Origin: Bacteroidota bacterium
GTDB taxonomy: Bacteria; Bacteroidota; Bacteroidia; Chitinophagales; Saprospiraceae
Assembly: GCA_024743405.1 (NCBI GenBank)
Contig: JANSWP010000083.1
Location: 1 to 32,645, forward strand
DNA: 32,645 bases
Reading direction: 5' to 3'
Notes under the pieces: generated by a model
What the model was told of the DNA's origin: nothing
The model's input: only the letters and a program-made list of their open reading frames with translations
Database searches by the model: none
Program-made: the position numbers and the translations under genes
Shown: positions 1 through 8,511 of the stretch, piece by piece
How positions within the stretch are numbered: the stretch's first letter is position 1
Layout of the letters: each line of letters opens with the position of its first letter

Positions 1-229
1 CAGGGAATATACGCAGTAGCACGAGATTAATTAAGTTATACGCGATTCTCAGGTAATTTATTAGAAGGAAATACAAGAGCATTGTTATGTGAGACAATTC
101 CCCTGTTTATGTAATGGAGACCGTAATTCGGTCAGAGAAGTGGGATAGAAGTCCTGTGGCTGTAATTATTTTTTAACCATCACAAAATGGTTGTTTCTTT
201 GCGGCAATATTTATTCTAAAAAAGTAAAA
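1..229. other. Upstream region, no gene recognised
   Basis: No coding region or known RNA was recognised here. A small hairpin (GACCG, 5-nt loop, CGGTC) lies at about 119-133. CAGGGAAT at the window edge is nearly complementary to ATTCCCCTG at about 95-103, so a structured element may begin outside the window. The segment must also hold the promoter of the oxidoreductase gene that follows. Confidence 0.4.
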
Positions 230-2734
230 ATGATGCTCGAAACAGATTACTTAATTATCGGAAGCGGTGCGGTTGGAATGGCTTTCGCAGACACCCTCCT
301 CACAGAAACTGATGCTAATATCATTATCGTTGATAAATACGCCAAGCCTGGCGGACATTGGAATGTAGCTTATCCATTTGTAACCTTACATCAGCCATCT
401 TTCTTTTATGGTGTTAGTTCGAAAGAATTAAGCAATGGGCAGAGGGATAAAATTGGCTGGAATAAAGGCTTAAATGACTTAGCCTCGGGTGCGGAAATAA
501 ACGCTTATTTCGATAATGTGATGCGTCATCAATTTTTACCATCTGGACGAGTACAATATTTTCCTTTATGTGAATATAAGGGCGATAACAAATTTACTTC
601 TTTAATAAGTGGAGAGGAATTCGAAGTCAAGGTCAATAAAAAAATCGTTGATGCTACCTTTTTAAATACCTCCGTTCCTTCTACCCATACTCCTAACTTT
701 ACTGTTGCATCTGGTGTTCAATTCATGCCTATTAATGATTTACCGAAAATCAAAACGCCTCCCGCAGGTTTTGTAATTATTGGTGGAGGGAAAACAGGGA
801 TCGATGCCTGTTTATGGTTATTGGAGAATAGGGTTGATCCTGACAAAATCACATGGATCATTTCAAGAGATGCGTGGTTATTAGATCGACGAAATGTTCA
901 ACCAACGGAAGACTTTTTTGAAGATTCCATTGGTTCGCAAGCAGCACAATTTGAGGCAGTTGCCAAAGCTAGTTCTATTACGGATATGTTTGATCGATTG
1001 GAAGAAGCCGGTGTTTTATTACGAATAGATAAAAATATTCGCCCGCAAATGTTCCATGGGGCGACCATTAGTCAATTGGAATTAGAACAGCTACAAAGGA
1101 TTAAAAATAAAGTCAGAAAAGGACGCGTACAAAGCATTGAGAAAGATAAAATTGTATTTAAAAATGAGGAAATTCCAACCAGTCCTGACCATGTGCATAT
1201 AGATTGTTCAGCAACGCCCATTAGCGATTTGATGGAGCCAAGACCTATTTTTAATGGTAATGTGATTACCCCACAAACGGTTAGACCTTATCAACCCATT
1301 TTTAGTGCTTCATTCATTGCGCATATTGAAGCGACTTATGAGACAGAGCAAGAGAAAAATGAAATTTGTGGTATTGTTCCTTTCCCAAATCATGATACGG
1401 ATTGGATTAAAATGCTGGAAGGTCAAATAGAGAATCAATTTATTTGGTCAAAATACAAAGACATCCGAGAGTGGCTATATCACAATCGATTGGATGGCTT
1501 CAGTAAAATGGTGAGAAATGTGCCGAAAGAAGATGTAAAAAAGCAGGCTATATTGAAAAAGCTAAAAGCTTATATGATGCCTGCTATGTCCAAATTGATT
1601 CAGTTTGTAAAAGAAATCAATGAGACAGAAAAAACAACATTAGAAAGACCTCAATTTCAAATTCGGAAAAACCTATTCTTAAAAGGTCGTTTAATTGAAA
1701 CGCCTATGGAGGAATTAAAAATTGGGGATGGAGAGCTATTGGTTAAAATAGATAAGTTTGCTTTTACGGCCAATAATATTACCTATGCTGTGGCGGGAGA
1801 TAAATTAGGTTATTGGCAATTTTTTCCGCCAACAGGTGAGCAAACGGCAGGCTGGGGGGTGTTACCCGTTTGGGGTTTTGCCAATGTAGTTGAATCCAAT
1901 GTTCCTGAAATTCCAGTTGGAGATCGATTTTTTGGTTATTTCCCTCCTTCAAGTTATTTGAAAATGAAACCTGTTGGCATTACTGATCAACAATTTGTAG
2001 AAGGAGCTTCACATCGTAAAAAACTACCACTAGGTTATAATCTTTATAGAAGAGTAAAAGGAGAAAGAGGTTATTCGCCTGCGATGGACAAAGGTCTTGC
2101 TTTACTGTTTCCCTTATATTTAACGTCTTATTGTATTTGGGATTTCTTGCAAGAAAAAAGCTGGTATGGAGCTAAACAAATACTTATTTTAAGTGCATCA
2201 AGCAAAACAAGTATTGGTTTAGGCTATGCTTTACAAGCAGATGAAAATGCGCCAAATGTCATTGGGGTCACTTCCAAACGAAACTTAGAAATGGTCGAGG
2301 GTTTAAATCTTTATGACCATAGTTTGAGTTATGATGCTATCCAAGAAATTGATTCTAATATTCCGACATTGATCGTCGATATGTCCGGGAATGGAAGTTT
2401 ATTGGCTGCTTTGCATACACATTTGGGAGAGCATATGGTGCGGACAATTAATGTAGGCCTCACTCATTGGATGAATGCTAAAGGACAGAAGGGAATCATT
2501 GCGGACAGAAGTAAACAGTTTTTCGTTCCAAGTCAGGCGGAGAAAAGAATTAAAGAATGGGGAATGGCTACTTTTAATCAAAAAACTACCAATTTTATTT
2601 TGGAGGCTTCCGCAAAAACGAGCCAATGGATGAATTTCAGAACCATTGAAGGTTTGTCAGGAATGGCGGATATTCATCAAGCTGTTTGCGAAGGACGGAT
2701 TGCGCCAAATGAAGGGTTGATTGTGGAATTGTAG
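230..2734 (+). CDS. FAD/NAD(P)-dependent oxidoreductase fused to a DUF2855 domain
   Basis: This is a two-domain protein of 834 residues. The N-terminal half has the flavin Rossmann motif GSGAVG (residues 11-16) and a second dinucleotide-binding motif GGGKTG (185-190), the pattern of class B flavoprotein monooxygenases and related NAD(P)/FAD oxidoreductases. From about residue 472 the sequence matches my memory of DUF2855, a family resembling medium-chain quinone oxidoreductases (ELLVKIDKFAFTANNITYAV, then GWGVLPVWGFANVV). No signal peptide is seen, so it is probably cytoplasmic. I chose the tandem ATG at 230/233; the same frame can be extended to a TTG at 191, which would put a poor N-terminus before the Rossmann strand. 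The dioxygenase gene follows after 21 bp on the same strand, so the two are probably cotranscribed. Substrate unknown. The fold calls are firm; the monooxygenase versus oxidoreductase choice is not. Confidence 0.8.
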   Translation: MMLETDYLIIGSGAVGMAFADTLLTETDANIIIVDKYAKPGGHWNVAYPFVTLHQPSFFYGVSSKELSNGQRDKIGWNKGLNDLASGAEINAYFDNVMRHQFLPSGRVQYFPLCEYKGDNKFTSLISGEEFEVKVNKKIVDATFLNTSVPSTHTPNFTVASGVQFMPINDLPKIKTPPAGFVIIGGGKTGIDACLWLLENRVDPDKITWIISRDAWLLDRRNVQPTEDFFEDSIGSQAAQFEAVAKASSITDMFDRLEEAGVLLRIDKNIRPQMFHGATISQLELEQLQRIKNKVRKGRVQSIEKDKIVFKNEEIPTSPDHVHIDCSATPISDLMEPRPIFNGNVITPQTVRPYQPIFSASFIAHIEATYETEQEKNEICGIVPFPNHDTDWIKMLEGQIENQFIWSKYKDIREWLYHNRLDGFSKMVRNVPKEDVKKQAILKKLKAYMMPAMSKLIQFVKEINETEKTTLERPQFQIRKNLFLKGRLIETPMEELKIGDGELLVKIDKFAFTANNITYAVAGDKLGYWQFFPPTGEQTAGWGVLPVWGFANVVESNVPEIPVGDRFFGYFPPSSYLKMKPVGITDQQFVEGASHRKKLPLGYNLYRRVKGERGYSPAMDKGLALLFPLYLTSYCIWDFLQEKSWYGAKQILILSASSKTSIGLGYALQADENAPNVIGVTSKRNLEMVEGLNLYDHSLSYDAIQEIDSNIPTLIVDMSGNGSLLAALHTHLGEHMVRTINVGLTHWMNAKGQKGIIADRSKQFFVPSQAEKRIKEWGMATFNQKTTNFILEASAKTSQWMNFRTIEGLSGMADIHQAVCEGRIAPNEGLIVEL

Positions 2735-2755
2735 AGTATTTAATCAATTGAGAAA

Positions 2756-3877
2756 ATGGAAAAAGTTACCAAAATACTCTACGAATACGATGTCGATTTT
2801 GAAAGAGGCTTTTTGCCTGCTCAAGACCCTTTAACGGCATTGCCAGATGAGTTTCAAACTTGGGATAATTTGGCTAGCAATCTTTCTGCGTATATCAATG
2901 CGGGCGTCATCAGAGAAAAAATAGAGGTCTTACCGCTCATTGAAGACTTTACGCTGAATAGTTCTGCTGAATTGGAAAGAGCCATGTTACTCTTATCTTT
3001 CTTTGCGCATGCATATGTTCATTCTCCCTCTGAACCCAAAAAGTATATTCCTGCGAGTATCGCCATACCGTGGGTGAAGGTAGCCAAGTCATTAAATCGG
3101 AAACCCATATTGTCTCATTCTTCAGCTGTTTTAAATAATTGGAAACGATTAGATATTAATAAACCGATTCAACTGGATAATTTGGCGACGCTATGTCAAT
3201 TTCATGGCGGTATGGATGAAAGTTGGTTTTATTTGGTGACGGTTGAAATAGAGCAAGTTGGGGCAAAGGCAATTCCTAAAGTTTTAAAAGTGATGGAATA
3301 TGCGGCGGAAGATTCATTGACTAAAGCGGCGGATTGTTTGAGTGAAGTAAACATTGTCTTAGAAAGATTATTAGTGTCCTTAAAAAAAATGTATGAACGC
3401 TGTGATCCTTACATTTTCTATCTTCGAGTACGTCCTTTTTTGGCATCTTTTGAGGCCATAAAATATAGCGGTACAGATTTGCCTCCTCAAAATATTCATG
3501 GAGGAAGTGCGGCTCAAAGTAGTTTGTTACAGTTTTTTGATGCCGCTTTGGGTATGGATTATTCCAATCCGTCTACGAAAGAATATTTATTATTAATGCG
3601 TCAACATATGCCCCAAAAGCATGCGGCATTTCTATTTTTTACGGAGAAAAGTTCGACACTAAGAATGAAGGCTCCCAAAAATGAAAAGCTGCATAAAGAA
3701 TACAAAGCGGCGGTTCAACATCTCATTAATTTTCGAAATGAGCATTTGAAATTTGTCGCATTATATATTATGAAACAAGCTAAAAAATTGGAATCTTCCA
3801 CCGTCGGTACAGGTGGAACCAATCCAATGGAATTTTTAAAATCAGTTAGAAATCGGAATATTGAATCTATTCTTTGA
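2756..3877 (+). CDS. Indoleamine 2,3-dioxygenase family haem protein
   Basis: The 373-residue protein follows the vertebrate-type indoleamine 2,3-dioxygenase pattern along its length (human IDO1 is 403 residues). Visible landmarks are IAIPWVKVAKSL (about 102-113), the NNWKRLDINKPI block (127-138), HGGSAAQSS (248-256; human GGSAGQSS), MRQHMPQKH (281-289; human MRRYMPPAH), the proximal haem histidine in FRNEHLKFV (H330), and the mobile GTGGT loop (351-355) followed by FLKSVR. The expected reaction is O2-dependent opening of an indole ring, classically L-tryptophan to N-formylkynurenine. No kynurenine-pathway partner is next to it; its only close neighbour is the flavoprotein-DUF2855 gene 21 bp upstream. 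The two may act on one indole compound in sequence, which is inference. No signal peptide; cytoplasmic. Confidence 0.9.
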   Translation: MEKVTKILYEYDVDFERGFLPAQDPLTALPDEFQTWDNLASNLSAYINAGVIREKIEVLPLIEDFTLNSSAELERAMLLLSFFAHAYVHSPSEPKKYIPASIAIPWVKVAKSLNRKPILSHSSAVLNNWKRLDINKPIQLDNLATLCQFHGGMDESWFYLVTVEIEQVGAKAIPKVLKVMEYAAEDSLTKAADCLSEVNIVLERLLVSLKKMYERCDPYIFYLRVRPFLASFEAIKYSGTDLPPQNIHGGSAAQSSLLQFFDAALGMDYSNPSTKEYLLLMRQHMPQKHAAFLFFTEKSSTLRMKAPKNEKLHKEYKAAVQHLINFRNEHLKFVALYIMKQAKKLESSTVGTGGTNPMEFLKSVRNRNIESIL

Positions 3878-3880
3878 GTT

Positions 3881-3926
3881 AGGGAGTTGGTAAAAAATTG
3901 GATAGGTTATTTCTTACCAACTCCCT
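3881..3926. terminator. Bidirectional terminator hairpin between convergent genes
   Basis: A perfect 13-bp inverted repeat (AGGGAGTTGGTAA at 3881-3893, complement at 3914-3926) has a 20-nt loop. It lies 3 bp after the dioxygenase stop and 4 bp before the stop of the converging UPF0261 gene, so it can end both transcripts. Confidence 0.75.
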
Positions 3927-3930
3927 TACC

Positions 3931-5157
3931 TTATTTTCGCTCCTCAATCAATTCAATCAATAAATCCACGGCCTCTCTGACGAAAGTAGGATCTTCTGCA
4001 TGCGTATCTCTTTCTTTGACGATAATATTGTCAGGTAAACCTGTTTTCAAGGCTTCAAAGAAGGCCTTATCTGATGCCTTATCTTCCAAAACGCCTCCTT
4101 CTATAGAATACCGACCGACGCCTCCTTTTGGAATCATAAAATAAGCCTTATCCTTTGTGTGTTGTAATCGCTTACAAATGTCTTCGGCGACTCTGACAAT
4201 CTCGGTTTCATTCAAACGTGGAACAAAGACAACTGGGCTATGAAATACCAATTTATGGTCTTTGAATTCTTCGGGTGTTTCATTTGGCGGAACTAAAATA
4301 CCCAAATGTTCGGCACCGCCTGGACAAAGTACTTGAGGTAATCCCAATTTACCTGCAACCGTAAGACGTTCTGGACCTCCCGCTCGCAAAACACCCCAAA
4401 CATCGTCCGCAATTTCACCCATCGCATAATCGAACACCGCGCCGATTATCCCTTCCTTCATCATTTGTTCCATGGCTTGTCCTCCTGAGCCGACCGCATG
4501 AAAGACAATTACTTCATAACCTTTGGATTCAATATATCTAATGGCTTCCATGCTACCTAAAGTCAACACACCCAAATTGGACATTCCAATGAGGGGTTTG
4601 TCTCCTTTTTCCATGGTGAATCTTGTTTCGACATTTGCCATTCCACAAGCTGCTGCCGCTGCATTTGCCAAAATTTTTCTGGTAAAAGGATTTAATTTTA
4701 ATATATCACTTACCGAAAACATCATAGTGATGTCCTTAATTCCAACAAATCCTGAGGTATCTCCAGAAGCCATTGTGGAGACCATGATTTTTGGAAATCC
4801 GTAAGGCAGGGCTTGCATGACATTACAACAAGTTGAAGTTCCTTGAGTACCGCCCAATCCTAGAACGGCATGAACTTCATTATTTACAATCTTCTGATTC
4901 AGTATTTTTATACAACCATTCACTACAAAAGGATTCGACTTTTCTCTGGTTGGGTCTTTTAATATTTCATCCAATGAACCTCCACCTTCTGCAATGACTT
5001 TTGATCTAGAAATATCAGCTGATATGCCAGCTTTACCGACCACGCCAATATCAAGTATTAACGCATTGTGACCAATAGCTTCAATTTGTTCTTTTAAAAA
5101 TCCTGCTTCTTGGTCTTTTGTGTCGAGTGTGACGAGAAGGGCAATCGTTTTTTTCAT
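3931..5157 (-). CDS. Tm-1-like ATP-binding domain protein (UPF0261)
   Basis: This 408-residue cytoplasmic protein fits the UPF0261/Tm-1-like family. It has the family start MKKTIALLVTLDTKDQEAGF, the glycine-rich segments VLGLGGTQGTSTCC and VSTMASGDTSGFVG, and the later HAVGSGGQAMEQMM and CPGGAEHLG blocks. The plant member Tm-1 binds ATP and a viral replicase; bacterial members have no settled function. It is commonly found beside, and in fungi I recall it fused to, the PEP-hydrolase-like TIM barrel encoded just upstream on this strand, which argues for a joint metabolic role. The length is usual. A 359-bp spacer with a long palindrome (5257-5379) separates the two genes, so cotranscription is uncertain. 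Confidence 0.85.
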   Translation of the reverse strand: MKKTIALLVTLDTKDQEAGFLKEQIEAIGHNALILDIGVVGKAGISADISRSKVIAEGGGSLDEILKDPTREKSNPFVVNGCIKILNQKIVNNEVHAVLGLGGTQGTSTCCNVMQALPYGFPKIMVSTMASGDTSGFVGIKDITMMFSVSDILKLNPFTRKILANAAAAACGMANVETRFTMEKGDKPLIGMSNLGVLTLGSMEAIRYIESKGYEVIVFHAVGSGGQAMEQMMKEGIIGAVFDYAMGEIADDVWGVLRAGGPERLTVAGKLGLPQVLCPGGAEHLGILVPPNETPEEFKDHKLVFHSPVVFVPRLNETEIVRVAEDICKRLQHTKDKAYFMIPKGGVGRYSIEGGVLEDKASDKAFFEALKTGLPDNIIVKERDTHAEDPTFVREAVDLLIELIEERK

Positions 5158-5256
5158 TTTGAAAGTTGGTTTTATTCTATCCGTGTTCCTTAGTCCCTAT
5201 TCAATAAACTTTTGCGCAAATGTTGCAAGAGTTAGTATGTGATATTTGTTGGCATT

Positions 5257-5379
5257 GGAGATTTTGGCGTTAAGAAATTCAATTGAGTTAAGCCTAAAAG
5301 AGCACCCATGTTTGAGCCTGACAAAGTCGGCGTGTTTGGGTGTGAGTGCAAAAGGAATTGAATTTTAGCCAAAATATCC
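5257..5379. repeat. Long imperfect palindrome E1
   Basis: The left arm (5257-5284, starting GGAGATTTTGGC and ending AATTCAATT) is complementary to the right arm (5356-5379, starting AATTGAATT and ending CCAAAATATCC), with two short internal gaps. Inside, CACCCA (5302-5307) pairs with TGGGTG (5337-5342), and GCCTGAC/GTCGGC closes an AAA loop with one bulge. The whole 123 bp can fold into one long hairpin. It may be a non-autonomous mobile element remnant or a structured transcript. Confidence 0.65.
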
Positions 5380-5382
5380 ACA

Positions 5383-5424
5383 GCCTTGATTTTTTTGCTT
5401 CGTTTTTCATTAAGGAAAAATGAA
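5383..5424. repeat. Stem-forming tail next to E1, shared with the tail next to E4
   Basis: CCTTGAT pairs with ATTAAGG (one G-T wobble) around a T-rich loop containing GCTTCG, and is followed by AAAAATGAAG. Nearly the same sequence and stem recurs at 30942-30982 beside palindrome E4. The matching layout, palindrome then tail, suggests that both are copies of one dispersed element. Confidence 0.55.
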
Positions 5425-5516
5425 GAAATATGATTTATAATATGGTACTGGCTCTGCCAGGTTAGGAACTCGGGAAGACTAAAGCTTCCACAGGATAAAT
5501 ATTAAGGATATTTAAT

Positions 5517-6380
5517 CTATTTTTTTTTAGGAAATCTCAAATCGGCAAACTCTTTTGCCGTTGAATAAACTGCTTTTTCAATTGGAATTCTTTCTGTCGA
5601 AGAACCTGTCCAAATGCCGTCACAACTTGTGTGATTTAAAATATATTGGGCGTCTTCTGGATTTTCCATGGCAGCACCGTGAGCAATCAACAGCACATTC
5701 TTTTTGATTTTGCGTAGGATTTTATTGGCTTTTTCTGTCCTGGCGGCAGTTTGTTCGATGGTTTCGCCAGAGTCATATCCGGACAGTCCTCCTTTGGTAG
5801 TTCCAGCATGGAAACAGAAAATATCAGGTTTTGCCTCTTTCATAATTCGAATACTGTCTTCCATCGTAAATGCCAAACCAACGGAAACCATATCCATTTT
5901 TTTCGCCAATTTCAACATCTCAATCTCATTATCGAGTGTAATCCCACTCTTGTTTAAGATCCTAAAAATCTCACTGTCATGATCCACATAGCTAATCGAA
6001 GGTCCAATATTAGAGACAGATTCCACACCCATCGCTTTACATTCATTCAGTACCATTCGCATATCTTTCAATGGGTCATTGGCATTCAAACAGGCACAAA
6101 TAAATGAATCGCCTTTGATAGCAGGCATAATATCTTCTCTCGTATAATTCAGTGTTTGTTTATTAGAGTCGAGGATGGGCCAAAGCATAGACATTGTGCC
6201 CATTCCATTTGATCTCAATCTAGCACCTGAAAAGGTGTTTATACAATCCGCGCCAGCCTTTTCTAATAGTTTCGCCACCAATCCGCTACCTGCGCTGGCT
6301 ATGAAAATTGGAATTCGCTTCTTTCTTTTTTTACGAAGCTTTTTTAAAATTTCTTTTCTTGAAGTACGTGGTGTAATCAT
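5517..6380 (-). CDS. Phosphoenolpyruvate-hydrolase-like TIM-barrel protein
   Basis: The 287-residue protein resembles the PEP_hydrolase-like TIM-barrel family (PF09370 as I recall it). Landmarks are the opening RKEILKKLRKKRKKRIPIFIASAGSGLVAKLLEKAGAD, the INTFSGARLRSNGMGTMSML block, the CACLNANDP loop, GVESVSNIGPSI, FHAGTTKGGLSGYDSGET, and a C-terminal DGIWTGSSTERIPIEKAV phosphate-site-like segment. It has no signal peptide. The aldolase/dehydrogenase gene ends 49 bp upstream on the same strand, so the two are likely one operon. The chemistry in this family is poorly defined; a C-C bond-handling role beside the neighbouring aldolase is plausible but inferred. The N-terminal lysine/arginine-rich stretch is notable. 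Confidence 0.8.
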   Translation of the reverse strand: MITPRTSRKEILKKLRKKRKKRIPIFIASAGSGLVAKLLEKAGADCINTFSGARLRSNGMGTMSMLWPILDSNKQTLNYTREDIMPAIKGDSFICACLNANDPLKDMRMVLNECKAMGVESVSNIGPSISYVDHDSEIFRILNKSGITLDNEIEMLKLAKKMDMVSVGLAFTMEDSIRIMKEAKPDIFCFHAGTTKGGLSGYDSGETIEQTAARTEKANKILRKIKKNVLLIAHGAAMENPEDAQYILNHTSCDGIWTGSSTERIPIEKAVYSTAKEFADLRFPKKK

Positions 6381-6429
6381 TGTTTAAAGTTAGTTTCAAT
6401 TATTCAATAAAATCTGGAAGTTCTCGACC

Positions 6430-8397
6430 TTAAATTACCCTTTCATTCCCCCCGTCAATTGGAACTTGCGCCCCTGTAATCTTACTAAAAGTTTCCCCTA
6501 GCATTGCCACTGCCAAATCTGCCACATCTTTGGAAGTCACTTCCGATTTCAAGATATTATTAGTTTTATATTCCTCAACCGTTAATCCATAATGTTTGGC
6601 TCTAGCTTTTAAAACTTCATCTGTCCAAATCGCGGTGTCATACACAGCATTTGGGTGTATCATATTTACTCGGATACCTTTCGCGCCTAGTTCCATCGCT
6701 GCTATTCTTCCCAATTGAGTCAAACCAGCTTTTGCAACCGAATAAGCCGAAGCACCTGGACCAGGAGCAGGAACGTTTTTAGAGGCAACCAACACAACCG
6801 CAGGATCAAATCCTAACTCTAAAAATGGGGTGCATAGCTGAAGTAATTTCTGATGACTAGTAATATTAATATTCAGACTTTTTTGCCAGACTTTATCATC
6901 CATATCCGCAATTTTAGCCGATTTTGGGAAAATACCTGCATTACTAATTAATAAATCAATTCCTCCAAAATGGGTAACCGTGCGACTAATTGCTTCTTCT
7001 AATTGTTTAACCTTGGTCACATCACATCGAATACCTAACACTTCATTCTGAGTGAATATTTTTTTGATAGATGTAGCTATATCGATTGCGGCGACAACTG
7101 CTCCTTGAGCCACCAAACTTTCTACACAAGCTTTCCCAATACCACTCGCAGCACCTGTAACAATGGCTATTTTCCCTTGAAGTGGTTTCGGTTTCCCAGC
7201 TTTTGCCAATTTAGCCTGTTCCAAACTCCAATATTCCATTTCAAACAAATCAGCCTTACCCAAAGCTTTCCAGCCTCCTAGATGTTCCGCTTGATAAATT
7301 GCTTTCTTGGTATGCCTCGAAATGTCCTCAATAATTTGAACATGTTTTGGACTTGGGCCGAAAGAAAGGGTTCCCGAACCGGGTAATATTGCCCATCGAG
7401 GAGATTGATCTAACAGTTTCTCTCCTTTGTTATTTTTGTTAAAATAAGCTTTGTAACTCTTTACATATTGCTTCAAATCTAACTTGGGTTTATTGGAAAA
7501 GACAACCGGTGTTCTTTTTGTACGAATAATATGGTCGGGTGTTAATGGCCCTCTATCTGTGATTTTTTTGACATTTGATAGATTGCTGAATGCAACCGAC
7601 GCTGGTGAATTATCTAAACGTGCAAGCATAGGTGCTCCCCAAATTTTCGATACTTCTCGTCTCAATTGTGCAATCTTCAATGGATTTGCCTTTGCATTTT
7701 TTGCTCCTTTTATAGCTTTTGCCCCTTGATTTTTGAGGTATTTTTCAGCCTTCGAAACGATATGGATCATTTTTTCATAAGCAGCTTTTGGGTCATGGTC
7801 AAAGGTGAAAACCCCATGATTCATTAAAATCATTCCATCTAAACGATCCCAATCGATTCCCTTTGTCATGTCATGAATGGTCTTCGCTAAAATAAACCCT
7901 GGCATCACATAAGGGACGATAAGCATATTTTTACCATAAATCTCTTGAATACGTCCCTTGCCACCTGGTGTATTGGTAATAATGACGACTGCATCTGCAT
8001 GTGTATGATCTACAAAAGTGTATGGAATAATTGCGTGTAAAATTGCCTCTACCGATGGATTGGGCGCGGCAGGATTCGTCATGGCCATTCGCTGATATTT
8101 AACCATATCTAGGTCAGAAAGCGCAGGCAATTCCACTAATTTATGCAGCGCACTTAATTTGACTGGTGCAAAACCAGGAGCTTCGATGGTGCCTAGATCC
8201 CATCCACTTCCTTTTACATAAAGGATGTCTTCTTCCTCTCCAAAAATATTTTTTTCTTTGATTTTCACTGAAGTATTTCCACCGCCATGCATGACTAAGT
8301 CTTCTTCATTTCCCAATAGTCGAGAGGTATAAACCCTTAAATCTAATAAATGTCCTTTTAATTTTTTCGCTTCTGCATCCTTCCAGTTACTTTTCAT
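6430..8397 (-). CDS. Bifunctional class II aldolase / short-chain dehydrogenase
   Basis: This is a 655-residue fusion. Residues 1 to about 240 are a class II aldolase/adducin domain with HGGGNTSVK (37-45), the SVEAILHAI segment (115-123), the metal-binding VDHTHADA (H131, H133) and MNHGVF (H194). Residues 408-655 are a short-chain dehydrogenase with TGAASGIG (414-421), SNAG (485-488), Ser539, and the catalytic YSVAK pair Y552/K556. This architecture is typical of enzymes annotated as rhamnulose/fuculose-phosphate aldolase plus lactaldehyde dehydrogenase, cleaving a deoxysugar derivative and oxidising the lactaldehyde formed. The nearby sulfatase and fucosidase make an L-fucose-type substrate reasonable, but specificity cannot be read from sequence. 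It is first in the - strand cluster and divergent from the sulfatase. Confidence 0.87.
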   Translation of the reverse strand: MKSNWKDAEAKKLKGHLLDLRVYTSRLLGNEEDLVMHGGGNTSVKIKEKNIFGEEEDILYVKGSGWDLGTIEAPGFAPVKLSALHKLVELPALSDLDMVKYQRMAMTNPAAPNPSVEAILHAIIPYTFVDHTHADAVVIITNTPGGKGRIQEIYGKNMLIVPYVMPGFILAKTIHDMTKGIDWDRLDGMILMNHGVFTFDHDPKAAYEKMIHIVSKAEKYLKNQGAKAIKGAKNAKANPLKIAQLRREVSKIWGAPMLARLDNSPASVAFSNLSNVKKITDRGPLTPDHIIRTKRTPVVFSNKPKLDLKQYVKSYKAYFNKNNKGEKLLDQSPRWAILPGSGTLSFGPSPKHVQIIEDISRHTKKAIYQAEHLGGWKALGKADLFEMEYWSLEQAKLAKAGKPKPLQGKIAIVTGAASGIGKACVESLVAQGAVVAAIDIATSIKKIFTQNEVLGIRCDVTKVKQLEEAISRTVTHFGGIDLLISNAGIFPKSAKIADMDDKVWQKSLNINITSHQKLLQLCTPFLELGFDPAVVLVASKNVPAPGPGASAYSVAKAGLTQLGRIAAMELGAKGIRVNMIHPNAVYDTAIWTDEVLKARAKHYGLTVEEYKTNNILKSEVTSKDVADLAVAMLGETFSKITGAQVPIDGGNERVI

Positions 8398-8511
8398 TCT
8401 GTATTATTTTTCTGATTAAAATTAGTGGTTCTGGCAAGGAAACAAAACTAAATAAATTGTTGAGTTCTCAGTACTTTTAATCCATTTTATTAATCTCTCA
8501 TTCCTTTTTAA
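8398..8511. promoter_or_regulatory. Divergent promoter region, aldolase/SDR versus sulfatase
   Basis: A 114-bp AT-rich spacer separates two divergent starts and must hold both promoters. I do not see an unambiguous -33/-7 pair on either strand. Confidence 0.4.

Larger units (their letters stand above)
5158..5516. other. 359-bp spacer with palindromic element and small hairpins
   Basis: No gene is seen. The spacer holds the long imperfect palindrome at 5257-5379, its stem-forming tail at about 5383-5424 (both listed separately), a CTGGC-TCT-GCCAG hairpin at about 5449-5461, and a GGAAG/CTTCC hairpin just after it. The last two could act as a terminator for the PEP-hydrolase-like gene read on the - strand. 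Confidence 0.5.

Noticed and set aside
62-170. Possible cobalamin or other riboswitch before the flavoprotein gene
   Set aside because: A short hairpin and some G-rich bits are present, but the conserved boxes of known riboswitch classes were not found.
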